Source: Henckelia pumila (taxonomy: Eukaryota > Streptophyta > Magnoliopsida > Lamiales > Gesneriaceae). Taken from it: a stretch of DNA of 64,000 nucleotides. Positions 23,546 through 33,685 of this stretch are shown here, piece by piece (position 1 is the first letter of the stretch; each line of letters starts with the position of its first letter). The stretch lies in contig NC_133122.1 in assembly GCF_033568475.1 (NCBI RefSeq), positions 16,930,763 to 16,994,762 of the forward strand. Reading direction: 5' to 3'. The notes beneath the pieces were generated by a model, which saw nothing but the letters and a program-made list of their open reading frames with translations, was not told where the DNA came from and did no database searches. The position numbers and the translations under genes were made by a program.

Positions 23546-24130
23546 CTATCTATCAAGCTCATCATTGGAAGGGTGAGCAAAAACAACCACATAATTATCA
23601 ACCTTCCCTTGCTTTAGAATGTCAAGAACTTGAGTCCAGGAAGCTTCAGCATCATCATAAAAGACAATTTCCTCAGTAGCAATAGGAGGAACAAAAACAT
23701 CAAATTCAATCATCAATCGATACTCGGCCAATAAGGCTTCATAGTATACACTGTCTTCCTTCTCCTCTCTTATTTTCTTCACTACATGATCCATCAAAGA
23801 TTGTACAAGAGCATGAGTGATCTGCAGAAAATCAGCTGTGGGAGCAGTGTTGCGCGCAGTGTTGGCAACACGAGGCACAACATCAAATTCAGACCAAGTA
23901 GGTCTATTTTCCTTTTTCAGCAAAATATGAGCAACCTTCAATTCTTCACCAACCAGAGACACGGACTCATCAATGTCTCGGATAAAGCCATATTATTCCA
24001 GAATCCTAAAGATGAGGGATGGAAAAGGCAAATTTGTGAACTTTAAAAACCTTCATCAGCAAATTGGAATATGAACTTGAATATCAGGTTCGCCAAACTT
24101 GAAGGGACTTCATGTTCCAACTGCAAAAAG
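23546..24130 (-). pseudogene. env-like region ORF of the copia element, copy 2
   Basis: A second, more damaged version of the 22485-22976 region. The minus strand carries LIFKFIFQFADEG, then (after frame breaks) FAFPSLIFRILE, and the open frame 23962-23546 continues SLVGEELKVAHILLKKENRPTWSEF and the module-encoded VVPRVANTARNT. The order of blocks matches copy 1 at an offset of about 1.2 kb, showing a tandem duplication. Confidence 0.55.
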
Positions 24131-25840
24131 TACTAGAGCTTGTACTTGGTTACCACAATAAAGTTGGTTGAAGGAGTCTCGTTCTTCACAATACTAATTG
24201 ATTTTCAGCAGAACTCCTTTCTCTTCAACATCAAAAATGCGATATAGAGCAGTGATAACAACTAAATCAAACATCTATTCGCTCATGCACAGATACTCTG
24301 TCAAAATTGGTAGATTGCTCAGCATCTACACCAGCAGCGAGGCTTGTAAAGATTTCCAAAACAGGCTTTCGACTGTGATGAACAAAAGCAAAGACAGTAG
24401 CAAAAAGACCTCGAGTCTTGAACAAATTTAACCAAATTCTGCCTCTTGCAAGCATCCAGATCAATCTTCTTCTCTTCAATGAACTCATGGTTGACATACA
24501 GATGTCAATCAACAGTAGAAGCTTCTGAATATAAATTGTGAGATAAGGAAAGTGACATGTCACACTCTGGATAAATAGTGTTGCCTACAGTGTTAGCAAC
24601 ACCATTCACAACATCATCACCAGCAGAATCTTTAGTATTCGCTTCCTCAAATTCGTCATCCTCAGAGATGAAAGATGAACTACCATAAATATTTGGCCTG
24701 TTATCTGCAAGTTTTTATTGCATATCTGCGTCAGGTTCTTCCTCAATGACAGCAGAAGTAGGCACATGTTTGAAGAAACCAAACAAAAAGACAATCTGAT
24801 TAGCACAGAAAGCAGATAAGCTTAAATAAAATCAAAGCGAGAGAATGTAGGAATGCAATTTGATGACTGCAAAAACCAATTAAGCATAAGAATGATCAAA
24901 TCCATGAATAATATATGCTTAAAAGAAATCCATTGGTCAGTAAAAGAAATTCAAACAATCAAACATTCACCTTCTAACAAACTCATCCAGAAACACTTAC
25001 CAATGAAAATTCTTATGGGTAAAATTTTTCAAATCGAGGAAATAAAATCCAACCCAATTATGAAAATAATCCGAGATTGAAAGCAATCAAAAATTCCCAT
25101 AAGTAACTTCACATCGGCTCAACTCCACTAAATCATTGTCAATCACAAAAATTTAATTTTCAGTAGATAGAGTATTTCACCAAATTTGTTCGTTTAGAAC
25201 GTCAAACCCTGAACAGAAAATATTCACAATTCTGAATTCATATGCATGTCTTATTTTATGCCTAAAACATAATGTAACATAAAAATAAAATGCAACCACA
25301 TGCACATGATATGTTCACAAGTGTAGTGTTGCCTCTCATGTTGACAACATCAACAACAACACCATAGTTTTTCAAAAAGTATTTGAAACTTACACACTTG
25401 ATTACCCTTGATTTCAGAAAATTTTCAGAAGTGGTAGCCTGCACACTAAAAGAACAGTCTTCATTGGACTCAATTATGTAGCTTTTTCCATTTTTTTCCG
25501 ATTATTGATAAAGTTTGTACATATGACATTGGTCATCAAACTTTTTAAAAAGCTGAACACTGAATTTGCGAAATCACTTTTCACATGGGACAAGAACATG
25601 AAATACACATACATCCCTCAACTACTTAGTAGTTTAGTCAGAGTTCCATAAACAAGGGTCAGTGTGTTTAATAAAAATTTTGCTGAAAAACTTGGCATCG
25701 GTCGAATCACTGTAACAGAGATTAAAACACTACACATCACAAAGTGAATGCAAAATGCCTAAAATCCTAAACATGCATGAAAAAGAAAATAACAGTGTTG
25801 TCTATGGTGTTGTAACACCGGCGACAATACCAGCAAATGA
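24131..25840 (-). other. rest of the copia 3' region, no intact ORF
   Basis: AT-rich DNA continuing the duplicated env-like region (a short frame at 24267-24563 is probably part of it) and carrying palindromic modules at 24578, 25326 and 25795. I see no complete gene. Confidence 0.5.
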
Positions 25841-26135
25841 TTATAATGCACACATGCTGAGAGGCCTCCAAAGAGTAGAGAATCTCTCAAAAACTAAAAC
25901 TTTTGTGAATATAACTATCAGTTGGTTCTTAGTTCCAACAAAATCCATTCGGATCACACTTTTTTCTACCAAATCTCGAATAAAGTGATGGCGAATGTTA
26001 ATGGTTTTTGTGCGAGAGTGTTGAACTGGGTTTTCTGAAATGTCAATCGCACTCAAATTATCACAATAAAAAATGGGGGGTTGACTTTTAAATCCACAAT
26101 CCTCTAACATTTGGTTCATCAAAAAAGGTTGTGTA
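25841..26135 (-). pseudogene. copia RNase H C-terminal part
   Basis: The minus frame reads MMNQMLEDCGF, PIFYCDNLSAIDISENPVQHS, TKTINIRHHFIRDLVEKS and VGTKNQLIVIFTKVL, the standard C-terminal RNase H blocks of Ty1/copia pol. It is cut upstream by the gypsy insertion at 26141. The rest of the domain continues on the other side, beyond 36349. The usual LADIFTK motif has become LIVIFTK. Confidence 0.85.
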
Positions 26136-26140
26136 CAAAA

Positions 26141-28825
26141 TGTAACGACCCTAATTCTATAATTAATAGATAAATATGCGGAATTTTTTTTTTTTTTTTA
26201 TACATACTAAATAAAATATGTACATATATGCCCATACATATATGCACAAAATAAAAAGATTTAAAATAGATAAATGAATAAATAAACAATTAAACACTTA
26301 AATAAAAATGCATTCTTTAAAATAAAGTAAATATCTGAGTCAAATATTTAACTAAAAATACTGCATAAATAAAATGATTAAAATTTGCATGCACTGACAA
26401 TATTCAATAAAATATTCAAAACTCACAACCACTGAAAAAAAATACTTAAAATAAATGTAACATGCAGACATAAATAAAACATGCATGTGACTCAGACATC
26501 TATCACGGTCACGGGGTCACTGCATGTCCGCTCATACATCCTCGCCTCCGGTGGGGACAATCTCATCCTCAACGTACTCACCTGCACCATACCAGTGTAG
26601 TGAGCCTAGAGGCCCAACATGCTAACATAACAAGGGTTTAAAATAATTTAAAACAATTAAATACTAATACATACATATACATGAATGAGCATTCTTAAAA
26701 TATCATAAACATAACATAACTTAAATTAAATAAACTTATATAACATAATACATAACATTGTTGAGCAATTAATTTTCTAACATCGCATGGTTGTATCCGT
26801 AGTGTAACCTTAAATCATACATTAAATACTGATCAGCGTGGAAACCAACGTACGTGGCGGTGACGAATCACCTCTTAAATTGGCAGTAAACTGCCCTTCA
26901 ATAGGTCACATATGGGGACGAATCCCCCTTAAATTGTCACACTACTTCAACTTCCAACATAAAAATATTTTATTATTGCTCAACCTTAAACATTTAATTA
27001 TGCATAAAATTATTTCATGAATGCATGTACTTAAATAAAATGTGTGTCCTTCATATATATTTAATTTAATTTCATACTATCATTTAAATATAAAAATAAC
27101 TTCCATGCACAAAAATAATTAAATATATATTCAGGACACATGTAATTTCTCATGGGTTGTACTGGACTGCTGGCCCTAACACTCAAGCCCAATTACTTAA
27201 ATCTGGCCCATTACCACTGAGACTGGCCCATTAACATACTTAAGCCCAATAAAATTATTCTAAGCCCAATAAAATAATTTAAAGCCCATAAAACATTCTA
27301 GGCCCCATAACAACTTAGACTGGCCCAATGGGTCCAAAAACCCAAGACTGGCCCAATAACTTTTATGGGCTCAAAAGCCCATAAAATTAATTGACTAACT
27401 TAATTAAAATTTTAAAAATCCAAATAAAATTATTTGGGAGTCCAAATAATTTTATTTCAATTTAATTGGCCCAAAAACCCATTAATTCATAAAATGTTTT
27501 AAAAATAAAAAGACTCGAGCCCGGCCCACCAAGCCCGGACCCGAACCCACTTAACCCGACCCACTACCCTACTGACCCAACCCAAACCACTGACCCGACC
27601 CGGACCCCGCCTAAAACCCTAACCCGATCCCCCTTGCCTCCTCTCGGCTGCGGCCGTGAGCAGCAGGCCTTCTTGGCCTGCTGCCGGCCAGCTCCGGCCG
27701 CCCTTGGCCGGAGCGCCGCCGCCCAGACGTAGCCCATGTCTGGGCGGTCCGAACCTGACCCTAGCCCTGGCCCCATGCAGCCCCAAGCACTGAACCGGAA
27801 GGCCTTTCCCCCAAAACCCTAACCTGCAACCCCCTTCGGCTGACCTGCTGTAGATGCTTCCCTGGGCTCGTTTGGCTCGAGCCATTCGAGCCACTCGATT
27901 CCAGTCATACCTAGGACACCCTAGGGACCCTAGCCAGCCGATAGCACGCACCCATGGCCTAAAAATTTGAACATGAATCATGAAAAACGAGTGAACTTGT
28001 GAAAAGTCCGAACACTCAAAACATTTTCTGAAAAAATCGAAGGATTTGATGCATACACAATCCACACAATATAATATCTGATAGGTACAAAAAGATTGGA
28101 AGAAAATCATGCCTTTCACCGAAAATGGAGAGAAAAACGGGCGTGAGACGACTCCGGGACGACGGGACGACGACGACTTGCCTTGGACCTTCAAAAACGT
28201 GGCTATGGTGTTCTTCCTTAGGGTTGCTCGATGAAGAAGATGAATGGAAGGGAGGGAGGCGGCTAAGAGGGTGAGGGATCGGTTAAGGGTTTGTGATAGA
28301 TTAGGTTTTGATTTTTGTGTTAATTAAAAATATAGGTTAATTAAATATAGATAAAAGGTTTTAAATATAAAATATACAACTTAAACTCCTAATTAAAAGT
28401 TAAAATCTGATAACTAAATTTAAAATCTCGAAATTACAATTTAAGGAATTTTAAAAATACTAAAAAGTCAATATTTTGGCTAATTTTGAATAAAAATGGA
28501 CTCCTAAAATTATATAAAATTAAATACTTAAAATTTTGAGATAATAAAACTCAAAATAATATTTTAGGGCTCTAAAAAGACTCATAAAATAATTTGGGTG
28601 GAAAGTTGTCATCTCGTCCGTCCACGGTCCCGTCTACGCGATCAAATAATTAAAATACTAAAAATCATAAAAAATATTACTAATTATGGGTTAAATGCTT
28701 AAAAATAAATTAAATCATGCACAAATAATTCACATAATTATTTAACCCATAAATCTAAAATTTAAATAATTAAATATCCTAATTATGCATGCGGATTTAC
28801 GTATTTAAAAATACCGGGTGTTACA
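26141..28825 (-). mobile_element. 3' LTR of the chromovirus
   Basis: 2685 bp, TGTAACGACC to GTGTTACA on the plus strand. Contains about ten TGGGCY motifs (27170-27490), two telo-boxes AAACCCTAA (27614-27622, 27814-27822) and a GC-rich block (27500-27900) unlike the surrounding AT-rich DNA. Confidence 0.93.
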
Positions 28826-28839
28826 ATTCTCCCCCCCTT
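28826..28839 (-). other. polypurine tract of the chromovirus
   Basis: Minus strand AAGGGGGGGAGAAT immediately upstream of the 3' LTR, the standard site for plus-strand priming. Confidence 0.85.
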
Positions 28840-28870
28840 AAATTGAATTTCGTCCTCGAAATTAAAGTAC

Positions 28871-30253
28871 TTACCCGAACAACTCCGGGTAGCGAGTCCT
28901 CATGTCTGCCTCGGTCTCCCAAGTAGCTTCCTCCTCTGAGTGATTCAGCCACTGGACTCTGACCATCGGTATGACCCGCGTCCTAAGCCTCCGCTCCTCC
29001 CTAGCCAAGATCCGCACCGGCCTCTCCTCATACACTAGATCTGGTGGCAACTGCAAGGGCTCGAAATCCAACACATGCGACGGGTTGGAGACATATCTCC
29101 GAAGCATGGATACATGGAAAACGTTGTGCACTGCCGCTAGCCCTGGAGGTAGAGCTAACCGGTAGGCCAACGTGCCAACTCTCTCCAAGATCTCGAATGG
29201 CCCTATATACCTCGGATTAAGCTTGTCTCTCCGGCCAAAACGCACTACTCCCTTCATAGGTGACACCTTCAGGAATACGTGATCACCTACAGCGAACTCC
29301 AAATCTCGTCGTCTGGCATCTGCATAACTCTTCTGCCGACTCTGAGCAGTTCTCATCCGATCTCGAATCTGAGTCACAATGTCAGCTGTCTGCTGCACAA
29401 TCTCAGGACCCAGTAAAATCCGCTCACCAACCTCATCCCAATGCACAGGAGATCTGCATCTCCTCCCATACAATGCTGCATAAGGAGCCATACCTATAGA
29501 CGACTGAAAGCTGTTGTTATAGGTAAACTCCACTAATGGCAGTCTAGTCTCCCAAGAACCCCAAAAATCAATGACACAAGCTCTCAGAAGATCCTCGAGA
29601 ACCTGGATCACCCTCTCAGACTGACCATCTGTCTGGGGATGAAATGTTGTACTGAACAAAAGCCTCGTCCCCAAAGCTGTGTGCAGACTCTTCCAAAACG
29701 CAGATGTGAATCTCGGATCTCTATCTGACACAATAGACACTGGTATGCCATGCAGTCTAACAATCTCTCTGATGTAAAGCTCTGCATACTGTGTCAAAGT
29801 ATAAGTAGTCCTCACCGGCAAGAAATGAGCTGACTTGGGGAGTCTATCCACAATCACCCAAATCGCTGTGCAACCTCTGGCACTCCTCGGTAAGCCAACC
29901 ACAAAGTCCATCGTAATATTCTCCCATTTCCATTCCGGAATAGGAAGAGGTCTAAGAAGTCCTGCTGGACGCTGATGCTCTGCCTTGACTTGCTGACAAG
30001 TCAAGCACTCTGACACCACTCTCCCGATGTCACTCTTCATCCCGGGCCACCAATACAATAGCTGCAAATCTTTGTACATCTTCGTACTTCCGGGGTGAAT
30101 GGAGTACGGAGATGTGTGAGCCTCTGCTAAAATCTCAGCTCTCAACTGATCGACGTTCGGTACCCACATCCTACCACGGTACTGAACGATACCATCCTCC
30201 ACTGTATACAAGAGATTACCTCTAGCCTCATCTCTCTGTCTCCATCGCTGCAA
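28871..30253 (-). pseudogene. chromovirus integrase with chromodomain
   Basis: A 460-codon frame continuing pol after a stop at 30269-30271. It has the zinc-binding HHCC region (HPGSTKMYKD.., CLTCQQVKAEHQ), a DDE core (ITMDFVVGLP, IVSDRDPRFTS, TDGQSERVIQVLED), the GPF/Y-like region (RYIGPFEILERVG) and a C-terminal chromodomain (EERPVRILAREERRLRT.., VQWLNHSEEEATWE). The chromodomain is known to steer chromoviruses to particular chromatin. The domain set appears complete. Only its separation from RT by a single stop makes it a pseudogene. Confidence 0.92.
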
Positions 30254-30268
30254 CTCCTCATCAGTAGA

Positions 30269-30991
30269 CTATCCCTCTCTAATCTGATCTCGCAGAACTG
30301 GCTGCACCGTCAACACTGACAAGCTCGGTGCACGACCACTCGGATAACACTCCAAGCCAAATCTCTGAACCTCGCTCTGTAGTGGTAACTGTACGGTCAA
30401 ACATGATACCACTGACGACTTCCGACTCAAAGCATCGGCCACTACATTAGCTTTACCCGGATGGTAGCTAATGTCACAGTCATAGTCCTTCACCAACTCC
30501 AACCATCTGCGCTGTCTCATGTTCAACTCCTTCTGTGTGAAGAAGTACTTGAGACTCTTGTGGTCTGTGAAAATCTTGCACTTCTCGCCATACAGATAGT
30601 GCCTCCAGATTTTGAAAGCGAAAACCACTGCTGCCAACTCCAAGTCATGCGTCGGATAATTCTGCTCATGAATCTTCAGCTGTCTCGACGCATACGCAAT
30701 AACCTTACCACACTGCATAAGCACTGCGCCTAATCCTAGTTTAGACGCGTCGGTGTACACCACTAACTCCTCGTGTGGTACTATCATCGCTAACACTGGT
30801 GCAGTAGTGAGTGCTTCCTTCAGCTGATCGAAGCTCCTCTGACAGGCTGAACTCCAGATAAACTTCACATTCTTCTTGGTCAAGGAAGTCAAGGGTACTA
30901 CAATAGAGGAAAAACTCTTGATAAACTTCCTATAATATCCTGCAAACCCAAGAAACTGCGAATCTCTGAAGCATTCTTCGGAATACCCCAA
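30269..30991 (-). pseudogene. chromovirus RNase H region
   Basis: The frame carries the RT connection ([14 protein letters not shown]) and RNase H with [48 protein letters not shown] and [15 protein letters not shown]. It is one base out of frame with the preceding RT frame; the break is at about 30943-30946, where one base appears missing compared with the family motif. It ends at a TAG at 30269-30271. Confidence 0.9.
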
Positions 30992-32243
30992 TTTTGCACT
31001 GCCTCAACCTTAGACTGATCAACTGCAATCCCATCCCTCGAAATAATGTGGCCAAGAAATGCCACCTGCTCAAGCCAAAACTCGCACTTGCTAAACTTGG
31101 AATACAACTGATGCTCCCTCAAAGTCTGCAAGGCCGTCTGAAGATGCTGTCTATGCTCCTCGATGCTCCTAGAATAGATCAAAATATCATCAATAAAGAC
31201 TATGATGAACTGATCTAAATACGGCTGAAAGACTCGGTTCATGAGATCCATGAAAACCGCTGGAGCATTGGTCATCCCAAATGGCATCACTAAGAACTCG
31301 TAATGACCATATCGTGTCCTGAAAGCAGTCTTGGACACATCTGCATCTCTCACACGCAACTGATGATAACCAGATCGCAGATCGATCTTGGAGAACACTG
31401 AAGCTCCCTGCAACTGGTCAAATAAATCCTCTATCCTCGGTAGTGGATACTTGTTCTTCACTGTGACCCTGTTGAGCTCTCGGTAATCGATGCACAGTCT
31501 CATACTGCCATCCTTCTTCTTCACAAACAACACCGGAGCTCCCCACGGAGAAAAGCTAGGACGAACAAAGCCTTTCTCTAACAACTCCTGAATCTGCTCC
31601 TTCAACTCTTTCATCTCGGTAGGAGCAAGTCTGTATGGTGCTTTAGAGATAGGCACGGTGTCTAGCACTAAGTCGATGCCGAACTCCACATCTCTCACTG
31701 GTGGAATTCCTGCAACATCCTCCGGAAAGACATCCGAAAAGTCACGAACCACCTCTATCTCTGATAATGATCTGCTAGATGGCTCTGAAGTCGTGACGAT
31801 ACTCGCTAGAAACCCCTGGCAACCCCGTCTCAACAACTTCCTCGCCTGAATAAGAGATATCACCTGAGGAATATCACTGCTCTGAGATGCATGAAAAGTG
31901 AACGGGTCGCCCACTGTAGGTCTCACTGACACTGATCTCCGACGAAAATCAATCGAAGCTCCATTGACTGTCAACCAGTCCATGCCCAAAATCAAATCGA
32001 ATCCACTCAAAGGCAAAACTACTACATCTGCTCGAATGGAGTGTCCCTGAAGCTCCAACTCCAGTCCTCGAATAACCTTCGAGGTAGAAATAATCTGCCC
32101 TGACGGCATAGTAACATCATACCCACTGTCACTACTCTCAGGTGTGATGCCTACCCGCCTGATAAACTCCAGGGAGATAAACGAATGCGTAGCCCCTGAA
32201 TCTAGCAATGCAAACTTGGAGTTGCCTCCAACTAGAATTCTCC
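30898..32243 (-). pseudogene. chromovirus protease and reverse transcriptase
   Basis: Read from the proposed 3' splice site at 32243. The protease has [12 protein letters not shown] and GMDWL. RT follows with [29 protein letters not shown] blocks, [32 protein letters not shown], the [21 protein letters not shown] block and active-site IDD ([12 protein letters not shown]). The frame runs out at 30898, just after the one-base slip near 30945. In plus-strand terms this is the central part of the pol gene. Confidence 0.9.
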
Positions 32244-32447
32244 CTGCACGCAGAAAATTCTCAACAGTTTCATACCACTACTAACTTTTTCCCCAACGAG
32301 TCACTACAAATTCTTAATTCTAATCACAAGTAAAACATGCTTCCTATTCTAACATGCAGTTAAATAACCCAAATAACAATAATTCCAAATTAAAGACTAA
32401 ATTTTTAACCAAAGAAAAATTATTAAAATGCTAGGGATAAGATATAC
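32244..32447 (-). other. probable 204-bp intron between gag and protease
   Basis: The minus strand has ACCG|GTATATC at 32448/32447 and GTGCAG|GGAG at 32244/32243. The interval is strikingly AT-rich compared with the GC-balanced coding sequence on both sides and contains several stops. Splicing joins the gag end (..DTSLITG) in frame to the protease start (RILVGG.. LLDSGATHS), giving the TGR motif usual just before the protease in this family. Without splicing, gag stops 14 codon-bases later at 32431. Confidence 0.65.
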
Positions 32448-33510
32448 CGGTGATCAAGGAGGTGTCTGGATCTACCTCCTCGGCCTGCATCACAAACACC
32501 CTACCAGCGGTGTTCTTCTTCCTCGGGCAGTTAGCTATCTGATGCCCTGGCTCCCTACAGTGGTAGCAAACTCCTGCTCCCAATAGGCAAGGTCCCGAAT
32601 GCATCTTCTGGCACTTCGGGCAAGTAGGATAAGCTATGGCATTAGGGGCCCCGCCCCTCTCCTGCTGCGGCCTCTGCTGCTGTGGCCTCTGCTGTTGATT
32701 CGGGCCCTTAGCCGGCCCTGTATACTGCTTCTTCGCAGGAGGCTGCGAAGATGGTCGCTTGTACCCAGCCTGAAACTGCCTCTTCCCCTGCTGCTCCCTC
32801 TGGATCTCTCTCCGACCCTCCTCGGAACGCAAGGCTCTACTGACTGCAGACTCATAAGTAAGGACGTCTGCCATGCGAACATCATGCTTGATATCCGCCC
32901 TCAAACCCTCCACAAACTGCCTCAACTTCTCTGGTGGACTATCTGAAATCAGAGGCACAAAGCGACAGCCTCTCTCAAACTGACTCACGTACTCGACCAC
33001 TGTCTTGTCCCTTTGACGGAGACTCATAAACTCACGGATCATGCGACTGCGCACATCCTCAGTGAAGTACTTGGCGTAGAAGATACGCCTAAACTCTGCC
33101 CATGTCAGTGTAGGAAGGTGAACTCCTCTGGCTGTACCCTCCCACCAGAGCGCTGCATCACCCCTCAGCATGTACGTCGCACAGTTCACCCTGTCGGTGT
33201 CTGTGATCCCCATATAAGCAAAGATGAACTCCAGAGAGCGAATCCATCCCTCCGCCACCAAAGGATCGGTGGTACCAACAAACTCCTTGGGTCCCTTCTT
33301 CTGGAACCTCTCAGCAACGTCCTCCTCATGGGACAACCTGGGACGAGTAGCCTGCTGCTCTAACAGAGCAGTAATCCCTGCCATCATATTCGCATTGGCC
33401 TGCTCCAATGCTGCTAGAGGGTTCTGCAGAGGTGGAGGTGGAGGTGGAGGTGGAGGTGGAGGTCCCCCACGTCTGTTAACTGGTCTCGGAGGCATTCTGC
33501 ACCACCACAT
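32431..33510 (-). CDS. chromovirus gag
   Basis: A 359-codon frame with a GC-rich Pro/Gly run near the N-terminus (about residues 17-27), the retrotransposon gag domain (AERFQKKGPKEFVGTTDPLVAEGWI.., YMLRGDAALWWEG, LTWAEFRRIFYAKYF), a Gln-rich basic linker and the zinc knuckle CYHCREPGHQIANC. Gag forms the particle and packages RNA. The frame is intact from its ATG region to the splice site proposed at 32448; the unspliced form adds only ISYP. Confidence 0.9.
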   Translation of the reverse strand: MWWCRMPPRPVNRRGGPPPPPPPPPPPLQNPLAALEQANANMMAGITALLEQQATRPRLSHEEDVAERFQKKGPKEFVGTTDPLVAEGWIRSLEFIFAYMGITDTDRVNCATYMLRGDAALWWEGTARGVHLPTLTWAEFRRIFYAKYFTEDVRSRMIREFMSLRQRDKTVVEYVSQFERGCRFVPLISDSPPEKLRQFVEGLRADIKHDVRMADVLTYESAVSRALRSEEGRREIQREQQGKRQFQAGYKRPSSQPPAKKQYTGPAKGPNQQQRPQQQRPQQERGGAPNAIAYPTCPKCQKMHSGPCLLGAGVCYHCREPGHQIANCPRKKNTAGRVFVMQAEEVDPDTSLITGISYP

Positions 33511-33671
33511 ATTTCTTTACGTAAATCGCCATGCATAACTAAGTGGTTTAAAATTAATGCTAACTTAAATCCTTAAAAATAAATAAATCATACTATAAAC
33601 ACTTAAAACTTACAGACTGGTAGCGTGGATTTCTGAGCTCGCATAACAGTAATGACCCCTCCAAGGACCGT

Positions 33672-33683
33672 GCTCTGATACCA
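33672..33683 (-). other. primer binding site of the chromovirus (initiator tRNA-Met)
   Basis: Minus strand TGGTATCAGAGC, an exact match to the usual plant initiator tRNA-Met primer complement, two bases from the inner end of the 5' LTR. Confidence 0.95.
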
Positions 33684-33685
33684 AC

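Larger units (their letters stand above)
22120..25831 (-). repeat. seven palindromic modules (about 37 bp) in the 3' part of the copia element
   Basis: Copies at 22120-22156, 22621-22657, 23387-23424, 23847-23884, 24578-24615, 25326-25363 and 25795-25831. Shared pattern: GTGTTG, 5-8 variable bases, a central palindrome GTGTTGGCAACACC (sometimes TGTAACA or TGACAACA), 5-8 variable bases, then ACAACACC or ACAACATC. The outer and inner arms are complementary, so each can fold into a cruciform or hairpin. Copies pair up at offsets of about 1.2 kb because the region itself is duplicated. Confidence 0.9.

Noticed and set aside
27564..28194. Open frames of 70 and 191 codons on the minus strand
   Set aside because: They lie in the GC-rich part of an LTR and appear in altered form in the partner LTR (35107-35718); no coding constraint.
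32599..33538. Plus-strand frames of 74-116 codons
   Set aside because: Antisense shadows of the chromovirus gag gene; the glycine run is the complement of its proline codons.
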